Shown: positions 48,060 through 59,338 of the stretch, one piece after another | Layout: the number at the start of each line of letters is the position of its first letter | How positions within the stretch are numbered: position 1 is the first letter of the stretch | Assembly (NCBI GenBank): GCA_027405735.1 | Contig: JAPEHQ010000011.1 | Span: 868,001-932,000, forward strand | Direction of reading: 5' to 3' | Length of the DNA stretch: 64,000 nt | Origin: Mucor racemosus | Taxonomy: Eukaryota; Mucoromycota; Mucoromycetes; Mucorales; Mucoraceae | The notes under the pieces: model-generated | What the model saw: only the letters and a program-made list of their open reading frames with translations | Told to the model about the DNA's origin: nothing | Databases searched by the model: none | Translations under genes and position numbers: made by a program

Positions 48060-48580
48060 AGTATGTTATTCCACTGCATTTGTAAATTAAAACCAACGTA
48101 AAACGTACCGTTTATTAGAATGAATTAAATATGGGTTTATATAGTTATTGGAATTGTGTGATAATATCTAATGGACAGGGGTCCATTGGATGTGACAATA
48201 AAAATTGATGTATCATTCTTAACCGGATATCAAATTCAAAAGTAAAACAATAGTTCAGGAACCGAAATCCAAGTCTATCAAACATCAACGGAACCACGGT
48301 TCCAGCATGATATTACAGCATGACATTAAAGCATGATGTTCCACCATCATGCCACATTAGTATAATAGATAACACTTATAATCCTTATCACATCATCATT
48401 TTCCTCAACTCAATTAGTATATAAACCCTCCTTATTTTTTTTTAATAAACGATATCTCTTTACTTGATTAAATTTCTAGTTTTATTTAACATAAAAATAT
48501 TTTGGTAAATCAGAAATTATTATTTGTGAATTAGTTGATACAATAGCTAATAAAAAATAAATACAGTAAAAAAAAAACGA
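48060..48580 (+). repeat. LTR-like sequence with TATA and poly(A) signals
   Basis: AATTAGTATATAAACCCTCC at 48412 followed by AATAAACG at 48444, similar to 41573-41612. Boundaries not fixed. Confidence 0.45.
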
Positions 48581-48586
48581 TAGGAA

Positions 48587-48818
48587 TGAAATGTCAAAAC
48601 GGTCTTGCCAAAATATTACACTTTTTATTAACAATACATCCAGAGGATGTATTTATATACTTTTCATTATAACTATTACACAGAATTACTATCTAAGAAC
48701 ATTACACCAATTTACTAAGACGCATGTGAATCAACGTGTACACCTGTTGATTTACTATAATACCGAATATTGACTGCGACCTTGAATGTGCGACCTAGGA
48801 TATGATATTGACATAACA
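48587..48818 (-). repeat. 3' LTR of chromovirus
   Basis: Identical by eye to 56038-56269. Confidence 0.95.
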
Positions 48819-49123
48819 CCATCCCACACCAACATAAGCATTATGTGATAAAAGATAGTGATAGTTGTTGTAGTTTGTTGTAATTGTAATTTGTGTATAA
48901 GTTGGTTGACATAACGTGAAAAAAAGAAAAAATAAAAAAAATAAAAACGGCAATATTGTTGATATATGATAATGTACTTCTTGTTGATTGATCTTCGTTG
49001 TACAATAATATAAACTTCAAATTTAGATATTCAGGGGCAACCATTAAAAACCTCACATTCCAAAAACCCAGTGGGATCAAAAAGGAAATGTTAAAAGGAA
49101 AAGGTATAGCCTTCATCTAACAT

Positions 49124-52100
49124 TTAAATCGTATCTTCTGCTAATAATCTTTCACGCTTCTTCTTGGACTTCTCCTCGCGTGTAGCAATCTTTCTTGTAT
49201 TAATTGATTTAGGAGCTTGCTTTCCCTTACTATTAGATTGCGTATTAGCATCTACTCTCGCCCAATAATGTTTAATAACATCAGGAGAATCAAATGATGC
49301 TGGTGGTTCCCAAGAATCATGATCTTCTGTGAAATTCTTCCATCTTACTAAATATTCGTAATTGGGTGGAGTACCTCTATGCTTTATAATAGCTTGTACT
49401 TCATACACATCTGAGTTATCTTCCTTTGCATCATTCGTGCTGATCAACTTGATCTGTTGTGTAGGTACATCTCTAGCTAAGAATGTATCAGTTTTATCAG
49501 TAAGAATATAGCTTCCATTTTTTGTTATTCCATGTATATAAAATGGGCCTTCATAGTTAGGATCAGTTTTCCTATTATTATTTTCTATATTCTTGATCAT
49601 AACAGTAGATCCAATTGGATAAGGTTTCTCCAAGATTCTATGTCTCTTTCTAAAGTAATTACTATCCTTATCCTGTGTCTTTAGTATTTGGTCTCTAATT
49701 GCTGGAACAATAATTCTATCAATTAAATCGAGCTTCTTTTTAAATGCTTCCACATCGATTTCTCTTTCATGAAGTGTAGGTTTATCTCCTCGATAATCCT
49801 TAAATTCATTAGGTGCTCTATGAAACATTACCATGAATGGCATCATCCCATGTAGTCTAGATCTATGTACATTTAAACTTAATGCTGTTCCATTAAGGTA
49901 CAAATCCCAATCTTTACTACGACCTTCCAACATCTTTATAATTATTGTTTTTGCAGACTTTACTGCAGCTTCACAGCAACTATTACCTTGGGGCGTAAAT
50001 GGTAAACTTGCTCTATTCTCAACCTCAGCATGTTTAAGTATCTTTTCAAGTAATTTATTATGGAATTCTGCACCTCGATCATGACCAACGATACGTGGGT
50101 AGCCGAACAATGAAAAGATAGATACCAATTCCTTTGCAACAGTAGTAGCTGATTTATCTGGAATTGCACGTAAGATAATAAATCTCGAGAATAGATCTAG
50201 CACTACTAATATAAAATTATTTCCCCTTGGTGTAGTGCAATCAAATCCACCTAGATCAAATACAACATGATCCATTATCCCTTCAGGAGCTTCTTGCTTT
50301 GGTGGATGGTAGACATGCTTAGCTAAATTGAACTGTCTGCATTCATGGCAATTTGATATATATTTCGTAATATCTTCCCTTAAGCCTTTCCAATGCATAT
50401 TCAAATCTTGGTGTATAACTTGCTCCATTGCATGAATACCGAAATGCCCAAGTAAATGTGTTTTTTCTAATATATTTTGTTTTTCTTCATCACTTGCAGG
50501 CGTTTCATAAACATCTAAATGACTAACGCAGAATAATAACTCTTCGTTCTTATTCTTCAATTTGTTTACATACGCTGTCAATTTAGCGTTATTAAAAAGA
50601 TCAGAGGTTTCCCTCGGAATGATTACTTTTGGTGATCCGGAGATAACGGAAGTATCGCATGCAATAAGGTTATCATGTGCTTCCTTAAGTTTATCTTTCC
50701 CCTTATTCACAACATGTAATTTCCTCTTTTTCTTTTCTTCTACTACATTGTCTACTACATGCTTTCTCTTTCCTTTAACCTTTGTATCAATATCTTGTTT
50801 AACTAAATTCTTTTCATTAACATGATTTTTAATTAAACGCTTATCACCACTCTCCACCAGCGTATTGTATGGCCAGAAAAGACGCGATAAGGTATCAGCC
50901 AAGATATTGTTAATGCCACTACAAAAGGTAATATCAAAATCCATTTCAAAAATTGTATCATAATAGTTCTCAACCATTCGATCCAATTTAGGTTGCGAAT
51001 GTAGAAATAAAATACCACGATTATCCACAAAGAGATGGAATCGTCTTCCATACAACCATTGATGGAACTTTTTAAATGCATAGACAACTGCAGCTAATTC
51101 TCGTTTGGAACTTCCCCATCTTTGCTCTGATGGACTCAAACTGCGTGCAATAAAACCAAGATATTTTATTTTATTACCAATAACTTGATACATTGCAGCG
51201 CCAATTGCATAGGCAGAACTATCAGTAACAAAACAGATTGGATAATGTAAGTTAGGCACACTCAACACTGCTGAGCTGACTAATAATTCTTGCAATTGCT
51301 TCATTAATTTAGTATGTTCTGGTGTCCATACTTTAGTAATCTCAGGTGCATTTCTCAATTTATCTAGTGGTGCTGTCAACATCGACAAGCGTGGCAAATT
51401 AGAACGAAAAAAGTTAATCAATCCTAAACGTGAACTCAATTCACGGCTACTTTTAACGGTAGGTTCCCAATCCAAAACATTTGAAACCTTTCGAGGATCT
51501 AATGCTAAACCCTCACTAGATAAGCAGAAACCCAATATATAAATGCTCTTTTGCGCAATATGCAATTTTTCAGTATTTATACGTAAGTTTGCTTTAGTCA
51601 AGCGATCGATAACGATTTTAACTAGTTCTGTATGCTTTTTCAGGTCGTTTTCAGTATGTATAGTGACATCATCTATAAAGTGAGTGGTAGTATCACTGAT
51701 ATCAGCAAACAAATTAGAAAGTATTTTTTGTGCGTGCGATGAGACCATAGTCAATCCGTACGGGCAGTGAGAGAAGGACCACGTCAATCCCTCCATATCA
51801 GTGAACGTCAAATACGATCTTGACGATCTGGATATTTTAAAAGCATGGAAACATTGCGATAAGTCAATGACAGTATAGAGCGAATGCTTCGACATCTTAC
51901 GATGCAAATCACTTATCAAGGGCAATGGGAAACGTTCAAGTTTCTCAGGATCTAATGCATTATTTATCAAACGACAATCAATTACCACACGGTGCTCTTT
52001 TCCAGTGTATTCACCATCACTATTTTTCTTTCGTACAGTAAAAATTGGAGAATTATGAGGTGTATTAGGTTTTGCTCTTTTAATCACACCATTTTCTCGC

Positions 52101-54241
52101 CATTTTTCAACTTGTTTTTGAATAACAGGTCGCAATGCTTCAGCAATTGGAAATTGTCTACGACATGTATTCGCAAGTGGGGTATCTTTCTTTATGGGCA
52201 ATGTAATTTCACTACCAGGAATATTACAATATGCTTTAGGACTAATACTAGTATTTGCATCAATAAATGGTTGTAATTCGTTCATCATAATTTTACGTTC
52301 TTCTTCAGATCCATAAGGATCTTCATTTGGTTTATAAGGATTGGGTTCAATCTTTGGTATTTCATAACCAACACGATCTGACCAATCTGCTGCAATATTA
52401 CCTAACGTAATACCAACTTTATACAATAAATCCATTCCAAATACACAATGGACATCGTCAAATAAATCAAAAACTTCAAATTTTGAATGAACAATTTTAG
52501 AACCATAATTAATTATAAGCTCTTCTTCAGTTTGACCCTTACGATCTACTACACTGTTATTTTGTGCCAATTTAATAATACCATTTTTATTACAAATATT
52601 TAAATTTAGAAAAGAAACTAATTGTGGTGAAATTGCACTAAACGTGCAACCAGTATCCAACAAAAACCAAGTGTTGACCTTGATGCCAGCGCTTGTTTCT
52701 AAAATAACAGGTAAATAAAGAAGACCATTAGTATTCATATTATTATTAGGCATCTTCCTAAAATAATCACTATCAAATTGCTTACATTCACTATCGGTAT
52801 CCATTTGAGATACTTCTTTTCCCTTTTTCTTTGGGGCAGCAATAGTGGCCACAGCAAAATGTTGGTCACTTTCATCATCAGATGAATCATCAGTGTCTTC
52901 AGTAACACGAGAAGGAGTAGGCACGATAGACTTCTTCTTTTTCCCATGAACAGTGTTCTTGGTATTCTTCTTGCACACTGCTTTGTGCGCATACGTGAAG
53001 GGAGTAAATCCACAATCAAAGCATTTTGGTGTATCACCACCATTATTTGCTTTTTGTTTGGTATGGAATTTACCAGCTCTTCTTACTGGCTTTTTTGCAA
53101 AACCATTGTATTGTTTACCAATACGATTACCAGCATTATGATTACCATTGTAACCACCACGAGAAGATGAACCATAATGGCCACCTTGTTGCTTCAACTG
53201 CCTAATTATTCTCTGGGTCAGTTCTTCTTCTTTTCTGTGCTTTTCCTCTCGGTAATAACTATCACGACGCAACAAATCGTAAACACTTCGAAGCTGAGAG
53301 ATTGCATAATCCAAAGTATCCTTCTCTTTATCTCTCGATTGAGAAATATTCAATGATACAGGACTATACAAATCCACATCAAGACCCTTCAACAAATAAT
53401 CAGTCAAACTAGTGTTCTCAGTAACACCAGCCAAGTCTTTCAACGTTGTAAACTTGTCGATATAGACTTCTAAGCTTTCACATTTCTCCAATTTCAAATT
53501 TTTCAATTTGTTGAGAGCAGCTTTCTTTTCCTCAGCCTCAGAAGGACTATACTTAGCCTTCAACTTGGACTTAAATTGACCCCAAGAAATACTAGGGTAT
53601 CTCTCGATTACTTCACGAGTCCAAGAAGCCATCCCAGTCGACATTTTGGGCTTTATGATTCTTTTCCAGTTTGCTTCAACTGAAATTGAACGAGATTCCA
53701 ATACATCTTCGAACTGAGTCAAACATGCGTCCATACTTTGAAAAATGAATTTCTTGGTATTAAACTTATGTCCTTTCCATTGTAAAAATGGAGTGTCAGA
53801 AGGAACTAACGATGATTCACCCGTGGCAGTACCCATCATGGTACTTTCATCAAATAAAAGATCATAATTCTCTTTTACCAGTTTTAACTGACGTTTCAAG
53901 GCACTTGCTTTTGAGGCTAGAGTACCATTATCAATATGCTTAATTGATAATGCAGTTGCATTATACAACTGAACTCGCAGTTGTTTGATTTCATTCAACA
54001 GCTTCACTTGATGTTCCTTTCCTAGGAAAGTAACTTCTTGAACACCATGGTCAAGATCAAGTTCACTATCACTCATGATAGTATCATCATCCATAGAAAG
54101 AGCGTCATCGCTCAATTCCTTGGTAATACGAGCGTCTTCGCTACAAGTATTATAGTTATCATGCAGAGCATCATTGCTCAATGCATCATTTACATCTTGT
54201 CCCGAAGACAAAGATGAACCAAGATCAAAATCCATATCCAA
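49124..54241 (-). CDS. Gag-Pol polyprotein with C-terminal chromodomain
   Basis: A 1705-residue fused ORF. Gag-like helical region at about 150-330 (GMASWTREVIERYPSISW). Degenerate zinc-knuckle region near 410 (CFDCGFTPFTYAHKAVC). Aspartic protease with D529 in FLLDTGCTFS. RT with VVIDCRLIN and the catalytic FIDDV at about 857. RNase H begins at FVTDSSAYAIG (about 1005). The integrase has an HHCC region and a core D1329, D1388, E1424, with the usual 58 and 35 spacing. Chromodomain at about 1612-1660 (YEYLVRWKNFTEDHDSWEP), which can guide insertion to modified chromatin. The frame is unbroken. The same frame stays open upstream of the ATG to the Tc1 insertion at 54317 (a TGTSATKARQ-type stretch). 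Coding may once have extended there, although no upstream ATG is visible. Confidence 0.93.
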   Translation of the reverse strand: MDMDFDLGSSLSSGQDVNDALSNDALHDNYNTCSEDARITKELSDDALSMDDDTIMSDSELDLDHGVQEVTFLGKEHQVKLLNEIKQLRVQLYNATALSIKHIDNGTLASKASALKRQLKLVKENYDLLFDESTMMGTATGESSLVPSDTPFLQWKGHKFNTKKFIFQSMDACLTQFEDVLESRSISVEANWKRIIKPKMSTGMASWTREVIERYPSISWGQFKSKLKAKYSPSEAEEKKAALNKLKNLKLEKCESLEVYIDKFTTLKDLAGVTENTSLTDYLLKGLDVDLYSPVSLNISQSRDKEKDTLDYAISQLRSVYDLLRRDSYYREEKHRKEEELTQRIIRQLKQQGGHYGSSSRGGYNGNHNAGNRIGKQYNGFAKKPVRRAGKFHTKQKANNGGDTPKCFDCGFTPFTYAHKAVCKKNTKNTVHGKKKKSIVPTPSRVTEDTDDSSDDESDQHFAVATIAAPKKKGKEVSQMDTDSECKQFDSDYFRKMPNNNMNTNGLLYLPVILETSAGIKVNTWFLLDTGCTFSAISPQLVSFLNLNICNKNGIIKLAQNNSVVDRKGQTEEELIINYGSKIVHSKFEVFDLFDDVHCVFGMDLLYKVGITLGNIAADWSDRVGYEIPKIEPNPYKPNEDPYGSEEERKIMMNELQPFIDANTSISPKAYCNIPGSEITLPIKKDTPLANTCRRQFPIAEALRPVIQKQVEKWRENGVIKRAKPNTPHNSPIFTVRKKNSDGEYTGKEHRVVIDCRLINNALDPEKLERFPLPLISDLHRKMSKHSLYTVIDLSQCFHAFKISRSSRSYLTFTDMEGLTWSFSHCPYGLTMVSSHAQKILSNLFADISDTTTHFIDDVTIHTENDLKKHTELVKIVIDRLTKANLRINTEKLHIAQKSIYILGFCLSSEGLALDPRKVSNVLDWEPTVKSSRELSSRLGLINFFRSNLPRLSMLTAPLDKLRNAPEITKVWTPEHTKLMKQLQELLVSSAVLSVPNLHYPICFVTDSSAYAIGAAMYQVIGNKIKYLGFIARSLSPSEQRWGSSKRELAAVVYAFKKFHQWLYGRRFHLFVDNRGILFLHSQPKLDRMVENYYDTIFEMDFDITFCSGINNILADTLSRLFWPYNTLVESGDKRLIKNHVNEKNLVKQDIDTKVKGKRKHVVDNVVEEKKKRKLHVVNKGKDKLKEAHDNLIACDTSVISGSPKVIIPRETSDLFNNAKLTAYVNKLKNKNEELLFCVSHLDVYETPASDEEKQNILEKTHLLGHFGIHAMEQVIHQDLNMHWKGLREDITKYISNCHECRQFNLAKHVYHPPKQEAPEGIMDHVVFDLGGFDCTTPRGNNFILVVLDLFSRFIILRAIPDKSATTVAKELVSIFSLFGYPRIVGHDRGAEFHNKLLEKILKHAEVENRASLPFTPQGNSCCEAAVKSAKTIIIKMLEGRSKDWDLYLNGTALSLNVHRSRLHGMMPFMVMFHRAPNEFKDYRGDKPTLHEREIDVEAFKKKLDLIDRIIVPAIRDQILKTQDKDSNYFRKRHRILEKPYPIGSTVMIKNIENNNRKTDPNYEGPFYIHGITKNGSYILTDKTDTFLARDVPTQQIKLISTNDAKEDNSDVYEVQAIIKHRGTPPNYEYLVRWKNFTEDHDSWEPPASFDSPDVIKHYWARVDANTQSNSKGKQAPKSINTRKIATREEKSKKKRERLLAEDTI

Positions 54242-54317
54242 AGATACAGATTGAGAAGTAGTACCAGTAGCAGGCTGACGAGCCTTGGTAGCAGAGGTAC
54301 CAGTAGCTTGTTTAATA

Positions 54318-54529
54318 CAGTGAGTCGCAAAACCCTTTCAATAATTTGGAAATTTGAATGAAAATAACCATAACTTTCTCAGTTTCAATCGGAGATACAC
54401 TAAATTTCTATTTTAAATAATTCAAACGTTTTTAAATTATTTTCAAAAAGTCCGATTTAATTAATTAAAGTTCCGCAAAAACTATGCAAGTTTAAAAAAA
54501 GGTACATCATTGAAAGGGTTTTGCACGCA
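54318..54529 (+). repeat. Left terminal inverted repeat of Tc1-type element
   Basis: Pairs with 55742-55953. Confidence 0.9.
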
Positions 54530-54677
54530 CAGGCTTAAAATTACAATTTTGTAACCCCTAACTTGTACATTAACGCTGGATATCTTATAAAACAGAGAAA
54601 TATGCGGAAAATATATGAGATGTTTTTCAACTTTTACCCTGCCTTTTTCACTAGCAGTTTCAAGCAAAATCATCAAG

Positions 54678-55706
54678 ATGAAAACTGTATCGGATGCCAA
54701 ACGTAATGACGTTATCTCTCTGTTAAATTCAGGCCATAACGTATCGAAAATTGCTCGTCATGTAGCTGTTAGTCAAGCCACAGTATGTCGTATTAAAAAA
54801 AAGGCCTGTCCTGACCGAGAAAAACTTAAAGGAGACCGACCATCTAAGCTGACTACTGCGGATATGAGATATTGTGTCCATAAAATCACCAAAGGTGGCT
54901 TGGATAATGCGTTACAAGCCAAAAAAGAGCTTCATCGTAATGTACACGTTAATGGCAGTGCGAATACTGTACTAGGGCTCTTCGGGATAGTGGTTTAGGC
55001 GCATTACCTAAGATAAAAAAGCCAGAAATTAGTGATGAAAATGCAAAGGATCGCCTCCGCTGATGTAAAAACAGAATTGATTGGACTTTGGATGACTGAA
55101 ACCGTGTTATATCTACTGATGAGGCTAGAATTAATTGTTTTAACTCGGATGATCGAATTTGGTGCTGGAAAAGAGACAGCGAGGAGATAAAACCTAAGCA
55201 TACCAAAAAACAAGAAAAATGGAGATGGTCGTATCCTGATTTGGAGCTCTATTTCTTGGTCTGGTGTCGTTTGGTTGTCCAAGGTCGAAGGTAATATGAA
55301 CTCCAACCCATACAGAACTATTATTGATGATGATGTGGAGAAATCCATTGACGATATGTGTCAAAAATTGAAGTTGCGTCGTAATTAGGTTATCCTTCAA
55401 CAAGACAACGATTCTAAGCACACCTCTAATTTAATGAAAGAAGACTTCAAAACAAAAAAATATGAAGTAATGTCATGGCCAGCGCAATTTCCAGACCTTA
55501 ATCCCATTGAAAATATGTGGAGGTTATTGAAAATCCGCCTAAACGAATACGATACATCCCCAAAAGGGATGAATGATATTTGGGACAGAACTCAAGAGAT
55601 TTGGTATGACAACATAACAGTTGGGCAATATCAAAAAGTTATTTCGAGTATGCCTCATCGTGTAAAAGCTTGTATTAAAGCAAAAGGTTATGGTATTGAT
55701 TATTGA
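54678..55706 (+). pseudogene. Tc1-type transposase, degenerate (copy 2)
   Basis: The N-terminal paired-like helix-turn-helix is readable (VISLLNSGHNVSKIARH, SQATVCRIKKK). The frame then shifts near 54975. The catalytic core is scattered over frames and stops: STDEARINCF at about 55115, QQDNDSKHTS at about 55398 and DLNPIENMWRLLK at about 55496. There are at least three in-frame stops, so it could not have moved itself. The last open piece (55434-55706) ends in a KAKGYGIDY tail. Confidence 0.88.
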
Positions 55707-55741
55707 CTGCATTTAAATAAGCTTCAATTTTTTTTTGATAA

Positions 55742-55953
55742 TGCGTGCAAAACCCTTTCAATGATGTACCTTTTTTTAAACTTGCATAGTTTTTTCGGAG
55801 CTTTAATTAATTAGATCGGACTTTTTGAAAATAATTTAAAAACGTTTGAATTATTTAAAATAGAAATTTAGTGTATCTCCGATTGAAACTGAGAAAGTTA
55901 TGGTTATTTTCATTCAAATTTCCAAATCATTGAAAGGGTTTTGCGACTCACTG
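55742..55953 (-). repeat. Right terminal inverted repeat of Tc1-type element
   Basis: Pairs with 54318-54529. Confidence 0.9.
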
Positions 55954-56037
55954 TAGTAGTGTTGTTGCTTATTTTAAAAAGTAAAATAGTATGAGTTGTT
56001 TAGAGTATAATAGAAGTTTTTAGGTAGATTAAAAAAA

Positions 56038-56269
56038 TGAAATGTCAAAACGGTCTTGCCAAAATATTACACTTTTTATTAACAATACATCCAGAGGATG
56101 TATTTATATACTTTTCATTATAACTATTACACAGAATTACTATCTAAGAACATTACACCAATTTACTAAGACGCATGTGAATCAACGTGTACACCTGTTG
56201 ATTTACTATAATACCGAATATTGACTGCGACCTTGAATGTGCGACCTAGGATATGATATTGACATAACA
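56038..56269 (-). repeat. 5' LTR of chromovirus
   Basis: Identical by eye to 48587-48818; flanked by AGGAA. Confidence 0.95.
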
Positions 56270-56599
56270 AGGAAGTCAAATAGAATATAGTAATCTTTAT
56301 TGACTTTTAAGAATAAACTGAAGAGCTCTGTTATTTTGTCCTGAGCTCCTCTTTATATATATATTTCAAATCTATTCTAATTTCGGTATTCATTCCTATT
56401 ACAAATATTGTTATTTTCTATTATTCAAGTTTGTTAGTAGTGATTCCATATCACATAGCGAATACTGTTCTAGTCTATATAATTTTTATAGGAATGTTAT
56501 CTTGGAATGAATGATAATAATTGTCGATTCCAAATTAAGTAACTCTTTTAATTTAATAACAGATGAAATAGGGATAATAGCGTGCCTCAACTACAGTAC

Positions 56600-56990
56600 A
56601 TCTTATACTTTCCAAGTTAAACCCGTTATTAGGCTAATGTTGGACAGTATGTTGTATGTTGTATTTTATAATTTACATAAAATAAGCCGTTGAATAATTA
56701 GTAATACAGTCAAACCTTATTACTTTTTGTTTGAAACTTCGATACCTGCATCTTACAACTGCTGCTTGAGATATTTAAACAGCCGCGTACGGGCTGTCCG
56801 GTTATTTTTCTCTAAAAATTTACAGCTTGGAAATATTATTAGATGGCCGCATCCGGGGGTTGTTCGGCAATTTTTTTGGAATAATAGTGACCATTATTGG
56901 CAAAAATGTGAATCACATATTATTCAATTTATAATAAACAAAACACTCTTTCTTAAAGCCACACTTAAGGGCTTATAAATGTGCCAAAAA
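56600..56990 (+). repeat. Dispersed repeat family H, copy H2
   Basis: Matches 41300-41365 and 41665-41960 without the 300-bp middle part of H1. CAGTCAAACCTTATTAC at 56706 after TA could be a transposon end. Confidence 0.65.
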
Positions 56991-59338
56991 AATTCTGTGG
57001 ATCTAATTTATTTCTTTTAGTTTCAATCTTTTTAATCTGAGCTGAAAAAGTAAGTATGATAGTAATTCTACTTTTGATTATAATTCTGAATATTAACACT
57101 ATTTTATTAGGAGGTTGTCCATCTCATTCATGAAGATCTTTTGTTCATAAAGCACTACTGTATAATAATTACAATACATGTTTATTAACAAATTTTCTAC
57201 TATGTTAGAAACTAACGTGAGGCCCTGATTGCTGATTTCAATTCCCTAAAAAAATACCCAGTAGGTAAATAATTCGTATCATTTTATATGAATAGCAATT
57301 GACCTGATTTGAATTAGCCAAACCATATAGATGCTGTCTACGTAACGTAATAAATATTCTTTCATAATATTATTTTCATATTGAAATAAAGGAATCTATA
57401 ATTATTTGGTCTTTAAGCTTGCTGTATCTTCTCTGATAAATATCCTGATACCCACCAGTTGTTGGAAAGTGGTAAGAGCAAAATAAATCTTGCAAAAATG
57501 TGTTGCTTATCAATTCATAAATTTTGATAACTGGTATACATTGGTATTACCCTGAAAAGTCTTTTATTTTGAAGTGCTATGTTCTTAATATATATACATG
57601 TTCATCTATTTTCAAAGGCTTGTCTATTGTTTCTAGAAGTAGTCGCAGTAAAACACCACAGTGGTGATACAATTTACCTTCAGAGAATTTATAATGCATC
57701 AAATTAAATATTAAGCAAGAGAAAATTATATATATGTTATTACTACCACTTTAGATATATTACCATAGTTTTTTTATAACCAATATTTGTTTGAAAAAAT
57801 TCTGTATTTTAGATTCTAGTTTAAGGCATAGTTTGACCTGGCGAGGCGTATAAATTATGCTGAGTTTAGGAGATATTCGGATTTCTTCACTAGACACTGC
57901 AAAAAACACAATAAGCTTCACTTGCTGAACGAAAATGTATAACTTTTGCTTTGTAGTAATTTTACTGTCAAATTTCAGATAAAACTTGACTAATAACCTA
58001 ATATCAATTTCGTTTTTGAACTAGTAAATTTTTAAATTCTTCAATGTATTCAAATAATGACCAACTAAATTGTTTATCAACCCAAAGAAGGTATTTTGTG
58101 TCAAATACCAGACCTATAAATTGTTTATTATTTTTTCATCAAAATTCAATATTCTCTTGTGAAATGTAAATTTTGTAGGTTAAAAGCTTTATTTACTAGT
58201 ACTAGAACAACGTTTAGACGCAAAATTGTAAAATATTCCCTAAAAAATGAATTTTTTGGGCAATTAAATGCATATTTGACTAAATAGTTCCATCAAAATT
58301 TTTGATATATAAATTATACTCAAAAATTTCAGTTTAATGTATTATCTGCATACAGGCACAGCTAATTAGTCTTGCATTTAGTTTACATTACAGCAAGTTA
58401 AAATATGACCGTGGATTTATATGCCATAGGTCAAAATGTTTTGGATATATGCATACCGTACATCAATAGCTGTGGCATGTACACATAGGAATACCGCACC
58501 AGTAAAAATTTAAAGCTACTACATTGTATGTATACCTATAAAAGAGAGTATTTACTCCTTTTTGTAATGGTTTGAAATAATCTTGTACATGTGAATGTAC
58601 ACATCAATAGATATACTTTCCCCTATCAAAGCGCAAAAAGTGTAAAAAAATACATGCAGTATGTAGCAGCAAATTCACTTTTATATATGGATGTTGTCTT
58701 AGGGCTATGCTATTTCATAATATTTCTTTGTAAAATTATCAAATTTATATTTTCGATAGTCATGTAAAGAAACCTACATTTGAAAGGAGACAAGGTAATT
58801 TTACAATAGATTTATAACAAATGATAGGTTTAATAATAGGCACGGTTACTCTAGAAAGTAAGAAAAAAAAAAAAAGAGACAGAGAGAGAGAAAGAGAGGA
58901 GACTTTGCTCTTCGGCAAAACACCACAGACTACATAGAAAACCAACAACAAAGAAAAGAGAAATTTATTTGGGTGGTAAATTGAGAATAGGAGAATTGGA
59001 GCGGTTTATTCGTAAATGAAAGGGGACACGGCTCTTTGAGGGTTCCGCGTATAGTGAGGAGATTCTATCAATGGTATTCGTTGTGTTAAAACATGAGTAA
59101 ATCATTGTTACGATCAACAATATAGTATTATCTTTACAGATACGTTGTAAAATACTACTTCATATACATTATTTTTAATTATTACATCATTTGATCCATC
59201 TTGAAACAAAATATGCAACTCACATCAACGTTAATAATCTCTCCAAACCCTTAATTTTAGGGAGGAATAAGCATCATATAAAACATTCAAAATTATTATT
59301 AAACCAAAGGGATATAACCTTTTCTTAATTGTTGTACA
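56991..59338. other. AT-rich intergenic upstream of kinase gene
   Basis: No gene. A poly(A) then (GA)n tract is at 58862-58900. From 59000 the sequence is probably promoter and leader of the kinase gene. Confidence 0.4.

Larger units (their letters stand above)
54318..55953 (+). mobile_element. Tc1-type DNA transposon, 1636 bp, inserted in the chromovirus
   Basis: Flanked by TA on both sides (54316-54317 and 55954-55955). Terminal inverted repeats of about 212 bp, 54318-54529 and 55742-55953, differ at a handful of bases. Both start CAGTGAGTCGCAAAACCC. Each terminal repeat itself begins with CGCAAAACCCTTTCAA and ends with the inverse TTGAAAGGGTTTTGCACGC. The transposase inside is broken. Confidence 0.93.
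48587..56269 (-). mobile_element. Ty3-type chromovirus retrotransposon, complete, with nested Tc1
   Basis: Two LTRs of 232 bp, identical as far as I can read (48587-48818 and 56038-56269), begin TGTTATGTCAATATC and end TTGACATTTCA on the minus strand. The insertion is flanked by AGGAA at 48582-48586 and 56270-56274. One long ORF encodes Gag, protease, RT, RNase H, integrase and a chromodomain. No standard PBS beginning TGG follows the 5' LTR; the sequence there is T-rich, so the priming mode is open. A purine-rich GGTGTGGGATGG precedes the 3' LTR. A Tc1-type element (54318-55953) sits in the 5' part. Confidence 0.95.

Noticed and set aside
48591..48773. Two identical 60-codon ORFs (also 56042-56224)
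   Set aside because: Identical because they lie in the two LTRs; on the strand opposite to element transcription, so not genes.
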